A stretch of DNA of 64,000 nucleotides from Bacteroidales bacterium UBA4772 (GTDB lineage: Bacteria; Bacteroidota; Bacteroidia; Bacteroidales; VadinHA17), in contig DHHM01000022.1 in the NCBI GenBank assembly GCA_002403305.1, positions 184,641 through 248,640 of the forward strand. The letters are read 5' to 3'. A program made the translations under genes and the position numbers. This document shows positions 44,421-52,614 of the stretch, in pieces; the stretch's first letter is position 1, and each line of letters opens with the position of its first letter. The notes under the pieces are model-generated. The model saw only the letters and a list, made by a program, of their open reading frames with translations. It searched no databases and was not told the origin of the DNA.

Positions 44421-45548
44421 TTATTTGTATTCTGACCTTATGCACCCGGTGATATAGCTGAGCTGCTCGTCGTCAAGCTCCGTATGCATGGGCAGCGACA
44501 ACACCTCCCCGGAAAGCATTGAGGTGACGGGGAGGTCATCAGGGCTGTAGCCGAGATGGGCATAGGCCTTCTGCATATGGAGGGGCACCGGGTAGTAGAT
44601 CATTGATGGTATGCCCTCGTTCTCGAGGCACTCGCGGAGGCTGTCCCTCTTTCCTCCGGCAACCCTGAGGGTATACTGGTGAAAGATATGAGTTGAACGC
44701 TCTGACCTTAGGGGCACAGTTATACCCTCCAGTTCTGCCAGCTCCCTGTCGTAGTGAGCTGCAGCTCTCTGGCGCGATTCGTTGAAGGCATCAAGATGGC
44801 GCAGCTTGACACTCAGCACGGCTGCCTGGAGGGTGTCAAGCCTGGAATTGACGCCTATATGGTCATGATAATACCTGATCTTCATCCCGTGGTTGGTGAT
44901 GCTTCTTATCAGCGCTGCCAGCTCATCGTCAGCGGTGAAGAGCGCCCCGCCGTCACCGAAGCAGCCAAGGTTCTTTGAAGGAAAGAATGATGTACATCCG
45001 ATGATGCCCATGGTGCCGGCCTTCTTCACGGTGCCGTCGCTGAACCGGTATTCTGCCCCCGTAGCCTGGGCGGCATCCTCTATGACATGGATCCCATGCT
45101 CATTGGCAAGGGCCAGTAACGGTTCCATATCGGCACACTGCCCGAAGAGATGGACAGGAACGATAGCCTTCGTGCGAGATGTTATCGCCTTCCTGACAGC
45201 CTCAATGCTGATGTTGAAGGTGCCGGGGTCAGGCTCCACAAGCACCGGAGTGAGCCCCAGGAGCCCGATGACCTCGACGGTGGCGATGAAGGTAAAGTTG
45301 GTAGTGATGACCTCATCTCCGGGCCTGAGGCCGAGAGCCATCATGGCGATCTGCAGGGCGTCGGTGCCGTTGGCACATGAGATGACATGGCTGATGCCAA
45401 GGTAGCGCTGCAGCTCCTCCTCAAACTGACGGACGGCCGGTCCCCTGATGAAGGCAGTTGAACTGATGACCCCGGATATGGCATTGTCAATGTCGGCCCT
45501 ATACCTTTCATACTGCGACCGGAGGTCAACCATCTCTATCTTTTTCAT
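44421..45548 (-). CDS. DegT/DnrJ/EryC1-type aminotransferase (WbpE-like)
   Basis: A 375-residue PLP enzyme that transaminates a keto-sugar nucleotide. The PLP lysine lies in SFFPSKNLGCFGDGG near residue 190, with HVIEDAAQATGAEY near 154 and the opening MVDLRSQYERYRADID. First gene of the wbp-like block and divergent from the HU-CCDC81 gene. Together the four genes fit synthesis of UDP-2,3-diacetamido-2,3-dideoxy-glucuronate; no epimerase for the manno form (wbpI) is present here. Confidence 0.9.
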   Translation of the reverse strand: MKKIEMVDLRSQYERYRADIDNAISGVISSTAFIRGPAVRQFEEELQRYLGISHVISCANGTDALQIAMMALGLRPGDEVITTNFTFIATVEVIGLLGLTPVLVEPDPGTFNISIEAVRKAITSRTKAIVPVHLFGQCADMEPLLALANEHGIHVIEDAAQATGAEYRFSDGTVKKAGTMGIIGCTSFFPSKNLGCFGDGGALFTADDELAALIRSITNHGMKIRYYHDHIGVNSRLDTLQAAVLSVKLRHLDAFNESRQRAAAHYDRELAELEGITVPLRSERSTHIFHQYTLRVAGGKRDSLRECLENEGIPSMIYYPVPLHMQKAYAHLGYSPDDLPVTSMLSGEVLSLPMHTELDDEQLSYITGCIRSEYK

Positions 45549-45626
45549 TGTCTGTGCGTCTACTGAAAGCGAAGATAACAGAATTTATTTTAACCCTTTT
45601 TCTGCTCCGGCATCAGCTTTCTTTTT

Positions 45627-45634
45627 TATCTTTG
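45627..45634 (+). promoter_or_regulatory. -7 box for the HU-CCDC81/SPOR gene
   Basis: TATCTTTG, an exact TANNTTTG match, 17 bases before the ATG. No -33 TTG is found at the standard spacing. Confidence 0.42.
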
Positions 45635-45651
45635 TTCATTATTGCTTCTAC

Positions 45652-46806
45652 ATGGCGAGGGATATCAGCGGATACATAAGAGAACTGCTCTTCAGTCACG
45701 ATTGTGTCATTATACCGGGGTTTGGTGCATTCATAGGGAACTATTTCCCTGCACGCATCGACCGCAGCGAGGGGATGTTTTACCCCCCGTCACGCAAGGT
45801 CACCTTCAACCGTCACCTTACAGGCAATGACGGGCTGCTTATAGGTCACATCTCCTCACACCTGCAGACCGGTTACGGTGAGGCACGCGACATTGTAAGC
45901 GAGTGGACCGATGAGCTTCGAAAGAGGATCATGACCGGCACTCCCGTCACCCTGGAGCACCTCGGCACCTTTTCTCTCAACCATGAGAGGACCATTATCT
46001 TCGATCCCGATCTGAGCGTCAATTACCTGCTTACATCATACGGTCTCAGTGCCTATCACCGGCATCCGGTGCATGGCTTCGATGTGCGCAAAAGGGTGCT
46101 TGAGAAGCAGCACGAGCCTGCCGTCAGTCCTCCGTCAGTACGGCGCCTGCTTACCAGGGCCGCAGTGATAATCCCGGTTCTTGTGGCGCTGGCGCTGGTA
46201 CCTTTCAATGACCATCTCTTCAAGGGCAGGATGGAGGAGTCGACACTCAATCCTCTTGCCAGGGCGGAGCTGGAGTATAACCGTGAACAGATTGATGCCG
46301 GCGCTGTGGCGGTGATAACGGATAGCGGTGTGACAGGGGAAGAGCCCGCGGCAGACCTGATAACAAAAGGAGAGTCCGGGAGAGACAAAAACATAACCCG
46401 GGTGACAGCTGCGGGTCGGAAAATTGCTGCAGAAGAGCCTTCTACCGGCCAGCCGGTTACTGTTGAGACTATGGGTTTGCAGAATCCCCCGGCTGTTGAT
46501 AACTCAATGCCTGCAGCAGCTCCATCTGAGACTACGGCATACAGCAGTGCAAAACCGGAACGACCGGCAGAGGTGGTTCATGAGTACAGGTACCTGATGA
46601 TAATAGGCAGCTTCCAGGGTGAGGACAATGCCCTGACCATGGTGGATAAGCTGCGCAAACTCGGTTTTGACCCGGAGGTGGCCGGCGGCCCTGACGGGTT
46701 TCTGCGTGTCAGCGCAGAATCATTCGGCACCCTCGAAGAGGCAGTGACGGCACTGGGAGACCTGAAAAAGGATTTTCCGGGGGCGTGGGTGCATAAAACC
46801 AGGTAA
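45652..46806 (+). CDS. HU-CCDC81 and SPOR domain protein
   Basis: A 384-residue protein with three parts: an N-terminal HU-like CCDC81 domain (residues 1-125, with LLFSHDCVIIPGFGAFIGNY), a membrane helix (about residues 164-182, RAAVIIPVLVALALVPF), a low-complexity linker, and a C-terminal SPOR domain (about 310-384, YLMIIGSFQGEDNALTMVDKL). SPOR domains bind denuded peptidoglycan at septa, so a cell-division role with a cytoplasmic HU-like end is likely. The ATG at 45652 fits the family start. Confidence 0.9.
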   Translation: MARDISGYIRELLFSHDCVIIPGFGAFIGNYFPARIDRSEGMFYPPSRKVTFNRHLTGNDGLLIGHISSHLQTGYGEARDIVSEWTDELRKRIMTGTPVTLEHLGTFSLNHERTIIFDPDLSVNYLLTSYGLSAYHRHPVHGFDVRKRVLEKQHEPAVSPPSVRRLLTRAAVIIPVLVALALVPFNDHLFKGRMEESTLNPLARAELEYNREQIDAGAVAVITDSGVTGEEPAADLITKGESGRDKNITRVTAAGRKIAAEEPSTGQPVTVETMGLQNPPAVDNSMPAAAPSETTAYSSAKPERPAEVVHEYRYLMIIGSFQGEDNALTMVDKLRKLGFDPEVAGGPDGFLRVSAESFGTLEEAVTALGDLKKDFPGAWVHKTR

Positions 46807-46841
46807 AATTTTCGATTTCAGATTTTCGATTTCCGACTTCC
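46807..46841 (+). repeat. Heptad repeat array, 5 units (GATTTNC type)
   Basis: AATTTTC-GATTTCA-GATTTTC-GATTTCC-GACTTCC, uninterrupted, beginning two bases after the HU-CCDC81/SPOR stop. The last unit links the GATT and GACT versions of the repeat. Confidence 0.8.
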
Positions 46842-46857
46842 AACCGAAGCACCCTAA

Positions 46858-46888
46858 TGACCCGACACGCCATACGGCTAGCGGGTCA
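46858..46888. terminator. Hairpin between convergent genes
   Basis: Outer arms TGACCCG and CGGGTCA, with an inner GCC-ATAC-GGC stem. No T-run follows on either side, so terminator function is uncertain; it sits between two oppositely oriented heptad blocks. Confidence 0.5.
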
Positions 46889-46914
46889 GGCTCCACGGCA
46901 TATGATTCTCAGCT

Positions 46915-46942
46915 TCAAATCGCAAATCGCAAATCGCAAATT
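46915..46942 (-). repeat. Heptad repeat array, 4 units (GATTTGC type, minus orientation)
   Basis: The minus strand reads AATTTGC-GATTTGC-GATTTGC-GATTTGA. The unit is the same GATTTGC as in the 59.9 kb array, in opposite orientation to the block at 46807. Confidence 0.8.
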
Positions 46943-46952
46943 CCCGCAGGGG

Positions 46953-48986
46953 TTATTTTACCGGGCTTCCGTTTTTTATCTTCTCCTCCGGGACAACGAA
47001 GACCAGCTTGCCGTTCTCGTCCCCGGCCAGCAGCACCATCCCCTTTGACTCGATGCCTTTGATGGTGCGGGGTGCCAGGTTGACGATGACCGAGATGCTC
47101 TTTCCGGGCAGCTCCTCAGCGGTGAAGTACTCCGCGATGCCTGAGACTATGGTGCGGACGTCGATGCCGGTATCGACCCTCAGCTTTATCAGTTTTGTGG
47201 TTTTGGGCACCTTCTCCGCCTCCAGGATGGTAGCGGTACGTATATCAATGCGGGAGAACTCGTCAAAGGTGACATCCTCCTTCTGAGGTGCAGCCTCCGC
47301 TTCACTGTTCTCGTTGGCTTTTTTGGTGTCGAGCAGTTTTTTTACCTGTCGTTCTATCTCCGCATCCTCAACCCTGGAGAACATCAGCTCACCGGCAGAG
47401 ACAACATGTCCGGGGGTGAGGAGGTCAGACCTTCCGGCCTCATTCCAGTGTCTTCCGGTGATACCCAGCCATCCGCGCAGTTTGTCCATCGAGAAGGGAA
47501 GGAAGGGCTCAAGCAGTATAGCCAGGTTGGCTGTTATCTGCAGGGAGACGTACATTATCGTCTTAACGCGGTCGGGGTCGGTTTTGACCACCTTCCACGG
47601 CTCAGTGTCAGCCAGGTACTTGTTGCCCAGGCGTGCCAGGTTCATGGCCTCGGCCAGTGCCTGGCGGAAGCGGAAGGCCTCGAGGTTGCTCTCCACGTTC
47701 TCACGGCATGTCATGATAGACCTGACCGTCTCAAGGTCGTACTCAGTCATCTCCCCCGGTGCCGGCACTTCACCCTTGTAATAGTTGTTGGTGAGTACCA
47801 GGGTGCGGTTGACGAAGTTACCGAGAATCGCCACCAGCTCGTTGTTGTTCCGGGCCTGAAACTCTTTCCAGGTGAAGTCGTTGTCCTTGGTCTCCGGGGC
47901 GCTGGCACAGAGTGCGTAGCGCAGCGAATCCTGCTTGCCGGGGAAATCCACGAGATACTCATGAAGCCACACGGCCCAGTTCCTTGATGTCGATATCTTG
48001 TCGTTTTCAAGGTTCAGAAACTCGTTGGCAGGCACGTTGTCGGGAAGTATATAGCTGCCCTCGGCCTTAAGCATGGAGGGGAAGATGATACAGTGAAAGA
48101 CGATGTTGTCCTTGCCTATGAAATGGATCATCCGTGTCTCGGGGTCCTTCCAGTATTTTTCCCAGTCGGGTGTCAGCTCCCTGGTGGCGGAGATATATCC
48201 TATGGGTGCGTCAAACCAGACATAGAGGACCTTTCCTTCCGCTCCTTCCACGGGCACCGGAACGCCCCAGTCGAGGTCGCGGCTCACCGCCCTGGGCTGC
48301 AGCCCCTGGTCGAGCCACGACTTGCATTGTCCGTATACGTTTGTCTTCCACTCGGTATGCTCCTCAAGGATCCATTTTCTTATCCACGGTTCATACTTGT
48401 CGAGAGGAAGGTACCAGTGGAGGGTGTCGCGCATCACAGGTGCGCTGCCGCTGATGGTTGAGCGGGGGTTGATGAGGTCGGTGGGGCTGAGTGAGGTGCC
48501 GCACTTCTCGCACTGGTCGCCGAAGGCATTCTCATTGCCGCAGTGCGGGCAGGTGCCGGTGATGTACCTGTCAGCCAGAAAGCATCCGGCCTCCTCGTCG
48601 TAATACTGGCTGGAGGTTTTCTCGATAAACTCACCCTGGTCATACAGCTTGCGGAAGAATTCCGAGGCTGTCTCGTAGTGTATCTTATTGGAAGTACGTG
48701 AGTAGATGTCAAAGGCGATGCCGAAGTCGGCAAAGGCTTTTTTATTAAGCTCATGGTAGCGGTCCACCACCTCCTGCGGGGTTATGCCCTCCTTTCTGGC
48801 CTTGAGGGTGATGGGCACCCCGTGCTCGTCGGAGCCGCAGATGGATATCACGTCCTCGCCCCGCATCCTGAGGTAGCGGGTGTAGATGTCAGAAGGCACG
48901 TATACCCCGGCCAGGTGCCCGATATGTATAGGTCCGTTCGCATAGGGGAGAGCGGAGGTGATAAGATGGCGCTTGAATTTCTTCAT
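46953..48986 (-). CDS. metG: Methionyl-tRNA synthetase
   Basis: A 677-residue class I synthetase. The HIGH motif lies in YANGPIHIGHLAG (residues 15-27), the zinc knuckle is CPHCGNENAFGDQCEKCG near 145, the KMSKS motif is the Bacteroidota variant KISTS near 334, and a C-terminal Trbp111-type tRNA-binding/dimerisation domain (about 575-677) completes it. The minus strand has an exact -7 box upstream. Confidence 0.96.
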   Translation of the reverse strand: MKKFKRHLITSALPYANGPIHIGHLAGVYVPSDIYTRYLRMRGEDVISICGSDEHGVPITLKARKEGITPQEVVDRYHELNKKAFADFGIAFDIYSRTSNKIHYETASEFFRKLYDQGEFIEKTSSQYYDEEAGCFLADRYITGTCPHCGNENAFGDQCEKCGTSLSPTDLINPRSTISGSAPVMRDTLHWYLPLDKYEPWIRKWILEEHTEWKTNVYGQCKSWLDQGLQPRAVSRDLDWGVPVPVEGAEGKVLYVWFDAPIGYISATRELTPDWEKYWKDPETRMIHFIGKDNIVFHCIIFPSMLKAEGSYILPDNVPANEFLNLENDKISTSRNWAVWLHEYLVDFPGKQDSLRYALCASAPETKDNDFTWKEFQARNNNELVAILGNFVNRTLVLTNNYYKGEVPAPGEMTEYDLETVRSIMTCRENVESNLEAFRFRQALAEAMNLARLGNKYLADTEPWKVVKTDPDRVKTIMYVSLQITANLAILLEPFLPFSMDKLRGWLGITGRHWNEAGRSDLLTPGHVVSAGELMFSRVEDAEIERQVKKLLDTKKANENSEAEAAPQKEDVTFDEFSRIDIRTATILEAEKVPKTTKLIKLRVDTGIDVRTIVSGIAEYFTAEELPGKSISVIVNLAPRTIKGIESKGMVLLAGDENGKLVFVVPEEKIKNGSPVK

Positions 48987-49016
48987 CAGGAGAGAGTGTT
49001 GCTGAGTTTAACCCGG

Positions 49017-49024
49017 CAAATATA
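49017..49024 (-). promoter_or_regulatory. -7 box for metG
   Basis: The minus strand reads TATATTTG, an exact TANNTTTG match, 30 bases upstream of the metG start. No -33 element is visible. Confidence 0.42.
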
Positions 49025-49053
49025 ATGAATTTAGAGGAGAGCAGGGTGGGTGT

Positions 49054-49905
49054 TTACCCCTCCTGACCGAAGGCGGTAAGCACCTCCTGCATATAGGTAC
49101 GTGATACGGGTATGACCGACGGCGGGACAGTATCGAGCTCGAGCATCAACCCGTCCTTCTCACGGCGTATGAGCTTTACCTTCTCAATGTTGACGAGATA
49201 CGACCTGTGGCAGCGTATCACCTGTTCCTGCTTCAGCTCATCCTCCATGGCCCTGAGGGTGTTGCGCAGCATGAACCTGGACACCTTGCTGCGGGCCTGG
49301 TACCAGATGGTCACATAGTTGTCGCTTCCCTGGATCCAGAGTATGTCAGAGCGCAGGAGCGACATCCTCAGGACCCCCTTTTCATCCCTGAGGGGTATCA
49401 TCGGCTTCTGGCCGGTGAGATCAGGCTGCTCCATGATACCTGTAAGCCTCATCTTGCTGTCGCGCCATGAGAACCAGAGCCAGAGGAAAGTGTAGGGAAG
49501 CAGAAGTGTCAGCGAGGTGTTCTGAACTGACCTGCCCAGGAGCTCCGCAATAGGACGCTGATCGTCCAGGATCACCACCTCGAACAGGGTGAAGAAGAGA
49601 GCCATTGCGAGTATCTCCGCCGCCACCCATACCAGGTAGTGCCATATCCTGAAGGTGCCTCCCCGTCTGACAAAATGGTACATTATTATGCGGCTGACGG
49701 CAACCACCAGCACGCCGGCCAGGATCACGCCGCTGGCATAGAGCAGGAGGGTGGGTTTTGAGGCCTCAAACCAGGTGGCCACACCGAAGGGAGTGTAGAG
49801 GTTGAGGAAGAGCAGTGCAAAGCCGGCCGTGAAGAGTATCGTCGTCACGATATTTCCCTTTTCGGTAAGGTAGCCGGGCAGCTTTTTGCTCAGGTCAATA
49901 TTCAT
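49054..49905 (-). CDS. LytTR-family membrane-bound transcription regulator
   Basis: A 283-residue protein with four hydrophobic segments in the first 155 residues and a C-terminal LytTR DNA-binding domain (about 180-280: ILWIQGSDNYVTIWY, RNTLRAMEDEL, CHRSYLVNIEKV). There is no receiver domain, so it senses through the membrane part directly; the signal is unknown. The start is preceded by a perfect inverted repeat overlapping the -7 box, a possible autoregulatory site. Confidence 0.88.
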   Translation of the reverse strand: MNIDLSKKLPGYLTEKGNIVTTILFTAGFALLFLNLYTPFGVATWFEASKPTLLLYASGVILAGVLVVAVSRIIMYHFVRRGGTFRIWHYLVWVAAEILAMALFFTLFEVVILDDQRPIAELLGRSVQNTSLTLLLPYTFLWLWFSWRDSKMRLTGIMEQPDLTGQKPMIPLRDEKGVLRMSLLRSDILWIQGSDNYVTIWYQARSKVSRFMLRNTLRAMEDELKQEQVIRCHRSYLVNIEKVKLIRREKDGLMLELDTVPPSVIPVSRTYMQEVLTAFGQEG

Positions 49906-49922
49906 TGCATCAGTTGTTATTA

Positions 49923-49939
49923 CAAAAGTAACACTTTTG
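49923..49939. promoter_or_regulatory. Inverted repeat overlapping the LytTR gene -7 box
   Basis: CAAAAGT-AAC-ACTTTTG, perfect 7-base arms with a 3-base centre. The left arm contains an exact -7 box for the LytTR gene on the minus strand (TACTTTTG); the right arm gives CACTTTTG, one base off, toward the divergent hydrolase gene. Confidence 0.5.
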
Positions 49940-50097
49940 GTGATCTCCCGTTTTCCGACCTCTGACGGCCGGGATATTTCACCCCTTTATGGTCTTTTTC
50001 GTCCCCGTCTGGGAGTTTTTGGCCCGTCGCGGGGTTGGCGGAACCAATTTTTTGGAAGCTCCCCGGCAATTTCTTTTGTTTGCCGAAAAACAGGCTT

Positions 50098-51252
50098 ATG
50101 GGTTACACAGGCCGTGAGAGGGAGTTTGCAGCACACTTCAGGGGAGGAGTGACGGAGGGAATTATTCCCGGCACGGGTGTAACTGTCAGGGAGGAGCTCT
50201 TTCGATCATCGGGCAGCTACCGTTATTCCGATGAGAGCAAGGTATCTTCTGTCTTTCGCACACTCTTCAGGTCGGGAGAGCTGGAGCATGCCAACGGGGA
50301 GTTCCGTTATTATATATTGACCCCGGGCAACACAGACGGCAGGGGTGCAATAGTACTCCTGCACGGTCTCAATGAGCGCAGCTGGAACAAGTACCTGCAG
50401 TGGGGCACGAGGCTGGCTGCCGACACCGGCAGGCCGGTGGTGCTCTTCCCCAGTGCATATCATATGAACCGGTCGCCGCGCAGCTGGATCGACAGGCATC
50501 TTATGATGCCACTGGTGGCGGCGCGGACTTCCCTGCTGCCTGACACCCGGTTGTCAACCTTTGTCAATGTTGCCCTGAGCACGCGTATGTCACTGTCGCC
50601 GCAGCGTTTTCTGCTTTCAGGATACCAGACTCTCATTGACATAGCAGAGCTGACAGGGTCAATCAGGGAGGGATCTCACCCGGCGCTGCCCGGCGGAGGC
50701 CCTGTAGATATCTTTGCATATTCAATAGGGGCACTGGCAGCCCAGGTGATGATGCTCTCCAGACCCTCACTCCTGCCGGATGACACCCGTGTGATGCTAT
50801 TCTGCGGCGGCAGTGCCTTTGGCCTCATGAACGGCACCTCAAAGCTGATAATGGACAGCAGGGCGTTTGAGAGGCTGGTCTCTTTCTACCTCTCGTGGCC
50901 GGGACGAAACGGCCCTCCCGATGACGGCCGGTTCATGCAGATCATGAATGACACCCCGGAGGGGGAGGCGTTTTACGGCATGACGTCGCTCAGCAGACTA
51001 AAGGAGGTCTCCGGCACGCCCTTCAAAAACAGTGACGGAAGATTCAAGGCTGTCACCTTTGCCGGCGACAGAGTCATACCCGCCAAAGCTGTCTCTGCCA
51101 CCCTCAGGGGCGCCGACGTGGAGATATGGCAGCCTGAGTATCCCTTTACCCATGAGAACCCCTTCCCGCTGCTGGCCGGAGAGCAGTCGCAGGCCGTTGA
51201 CAGCACCTTCGACAGGCTGTTCGGGATGGCGGCGCAGTTTCTCGCACGGTGA
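50098..51252 (+). CDS. Alpha/beta hydrolase-fold protein (DUF6051-like)
   Basis: A 384-residue predicted hydrolase without signal peptide. The oxyanion-hole-type VLLHGLNERSWNK is near residue 88, the nucleophile elbow is FAYSIGALAAQ (Ser near 207), the acid candidate is in GDRVIPAKAV and the histidine in PFTHENPF near the C-terminus. These give a full Ser-Asp-His set. The substrate is unknown. An in-frame TTG upstream was rejected because the ATG at 50098 follows non-conserved sequence. It is divergent from the LytTR gene. Confidence 0.72.
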   Translation: MGYTGREREFAAHFRGGVTEGIIPGTGVTVREELFRSSGSYRYSDESKVSSVFRTLFRSGELEHANGEFRYYILTPGNTDGRGAIVLLHGLNERSWNKYLQWGTRLAADTGRPVVLFPSAYHMNRSPRSWIDRHLMMPLVAARTSLLPDTRLSTFVNVALSTRMSLSPQRFLLSGYQTLIDIAELTGSIREGSHPALPGGGPVDIFAYSIGALAAQVMMLSRPSLLPDDTRVMLFCGGSAFGLMNGTSKLIMDSRAFERLVSFYLSWPGRNGPPDDGRFMQIMNDTPEGEAFYGMTSLSRLKEVSGTPFKNSDGRFKAVTFAGDRVIPAKAVSATLRGADVEIWQPEYPFTHENPFPLLAGEQSQAVDSTFDRLFGMAAQFLAR

Positions 51253-51320
51253 TTTCTGTCAGGGTCCGGTGTGGTCTTTCACAGGGTGAAGTTTACTGCA
51301 TCTGGCGAGGGTTGCCTTAA

Positions 51321-51463
51321 TGAATTTTTATCTGCCCGCAGCGCAGGGTCACTATCGGGATTTTTTCGGCCCGGGTGCGGATTCACTATTGGAATTTTAT
51401 CTGCCCGTCGTACGCTTTTTCTCACTCGATTTCTCTCTTCCTGCGGTAAATCGGGTGATTTTA
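51321..51463 (+). repeat. Four degenerate ~36-bp direct repeats
   Basis: Units begin near 51321, 51357, 51392 and 51429 with variants of GAATTTTATCTGCCCG followed by a CACTAT-like end. Units 1 and 3 are closest. Read as protein they give a 12-residue period (NFYLPAAQGHYR-like), but this lies upstream of the carboxypeptidase start and is probably not translated. Confidence 0.6.
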
Positions 51464-51465
51464 TG

Positions 51466-51473
51466 TATGTTTG
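51466..51473 (+). promoter_or_regulatory. -7 box for the LD-carboxypeptidase gene
   Basis: TATGTTTG, an exact TANNTTTG match, 26 bases before the ATG at 51500, directly after the degenerate repeat block. It supports the shorter gene model. Confidence 0.42.
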
Positions 51474-51499
51474 ATACTGTCACCATTCAGTATCAGCAT

Positions 51500-52411
51500 A
51501 TGAAGTCAATAATCATACCCCCCTGGCTCAGGGAGGGCGACCGGATAGAGATCATCACCCCTGCGAGTCATATTGAGGAGGATGTCGTGCTGCAGGCGGT
51601 ACAGATGCTTGAAGAGTCGGGCTTCCGCATCACGCTGGGCAGTCATGTCTTTACCCGTCACGGTCCCTTTGCCGGCAGCGATGATGAGCGGCTTGAGGAT
51701 ATCCAGAGGGCTACCGACGACACGGAAGTGAAGGCTGTCATCTGTTCCCGCGGTGGTTACGGTATGTCAAGGATCGTTGACCGGATCGATTTCTCCGCAC
51801 TGAAAAAGAGCCCCAAATGGTATGTCGGCTACAGCGACATCACCTCGCTGCACCTATGGCTCAACACGGTATGCGGGATAGCGTCGCTTCATGCTGAGAT
51901 GCCTCTCAACTACTCCGATCCGGCATGTTCGTCGCTCTGTTATGAGACGATGGTGCGAGCCCTCAGGGGCGAGGCTATACCGGTGACATGGACTCCACCG
52001 CATGAGGCGTCGTTCGAGGTGTCGGGAGTGGTGACGGGAGGAAACATCTCTCTCATCTACAGCCTTAACGGCACCCCGGCACAGCCTGACACCGGGGGGG
52101 CGATACTTTTCATTGAAGAGATCGGCGAGCAGTTTTACCATCTTGACCGGATGCTCACCTCAATGCGGATGACGGGTATGCTGAAGGATCTTTCAGCACT
52201 GGTAGTGGGAGGGATGGAGAAAATCACCGAGGGAGAGCATGTCTTCAACCAGACTGTTGAGGAGGTGGTGATGAACGTCGTCGGCAACTACGGATACCCG
52301 GTACTCTTTGGCTTCCCGGCAGGTCATATAAGCGACAACAGGGCGCTTTATCTCGGCCGCGCTGCGCAGATCCGCCAGTCGGGCAGGGAGGCTGTCCTGA
52401 GCTGGCATTAG
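51500..52411 (+). CDS. LD-carboxypeptidase (murein tetrapeptide carboxypeptidase)
   Basis: A 303-residue S66-family peptidase that removes the terminal D-Ala from peptidoglycan tetrapeptides during recycling. The nucleophile serine region is CSRGGYGMSRIVDRID near residue 78, and YVGYSDITSLHLWL near 108 and ASLHAEMPLNY near 128 are conserved. The Glu-His pair is found in LFIEEIGEQFYHLDRM and the late FGFPAGHISDN. There is no signal peptide, consistent with a cytoplasmic recycling enzyme. Confidence 0.92.
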   Translation: MKSIIIPPWLREGDRIEIITPASHIEEDVVLQAVQMLEESGFRITLGSHVFTRHGPFAGSDDERLEDIQRATDDTEVKAVICSRGGYGMSRIVDRIDFSALKKSPKWYVGYSDITSLHLWLNTVCGIASLHAEMPLNYSDPACSSLCYETMVRALRGEAIPVTWTPPHEASFEVSGVVTGGNISLIYSLNGTPAQPDTGGAILFIEEIGEQFYHLDRMLTSMRMTGMLKDLSALVVGGMEKITEGEHVFNQTVEEVVMNVVGNYGYPVLFGFPAGHISDNRALYLGRAAQIRQSGREAVLSWH

Positions 52412-52452
52412 TCTGATGCCTGTTGCCACTGCTGCAGGCAGGCTCCTTCGCT

Positions 52453-52472
52453 TCCCGACAAATGTGTCGGGA
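52453..52472. repeat. Palindrome CCCGACA-AATG-TGTCGGG
   Basis: Perfect 8-pair hairpin including flanking T/A. A near copy lies at 52533-52550. Confidence 0.75.
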
Positions 52473-52509
52473 TTAACGCCCGGCCCTCTACCGCTTATTG
52501 CCTATTAAG

Positions 52510-52530
52510 GACTGAAGACTGCGGACTGCC
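52510..52530 (+). repeat. Heptad units (GACTNNN), 3 copies
   Basis: GACTGAA-GACTGCG-GACTGCC between the two TGTCGGG palindromes. Confidence 0.8.
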
Positions 52531-52532
52531 GT

Positions 52533-52550
52533 CCTGACACATATGTCGGG
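52533..52550. repeat. Palindrome CCTGACA-CATA-TGTCGGG
   Basis: Second copy of the palindrome at 52453, seven pairs with one G-T wobble and a different 4-base loop. Confidence 0.72.
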
Positions 52551-52579
52551 ATTGAACCTACTCCTGCGTCGTAGTCTCA

Positions 52580-52614
52580 AACTGCCGACTGTGGACTGGA
52601 GAGTGCGGACTGGG
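52580..52614 (+). repeat. Heptad units (GACTNNN), 5 copies
   Basis: AACTGCC-GACTGTG-GACTGGA-GAGTGCG-GACTGGG, uninterrupted, ending exactly at the stop codon of the alanine-dehydrogenase-like gene on the other strand. Confidence 0.85.

Noticed and set aside
51320..51499. 60-residue N-terminal extension of the LD-carboxypeptidase
   Set aside because: It consists of degenerate DNA repeats, contains a -7 box, and the family start matches the ATG at 51500.
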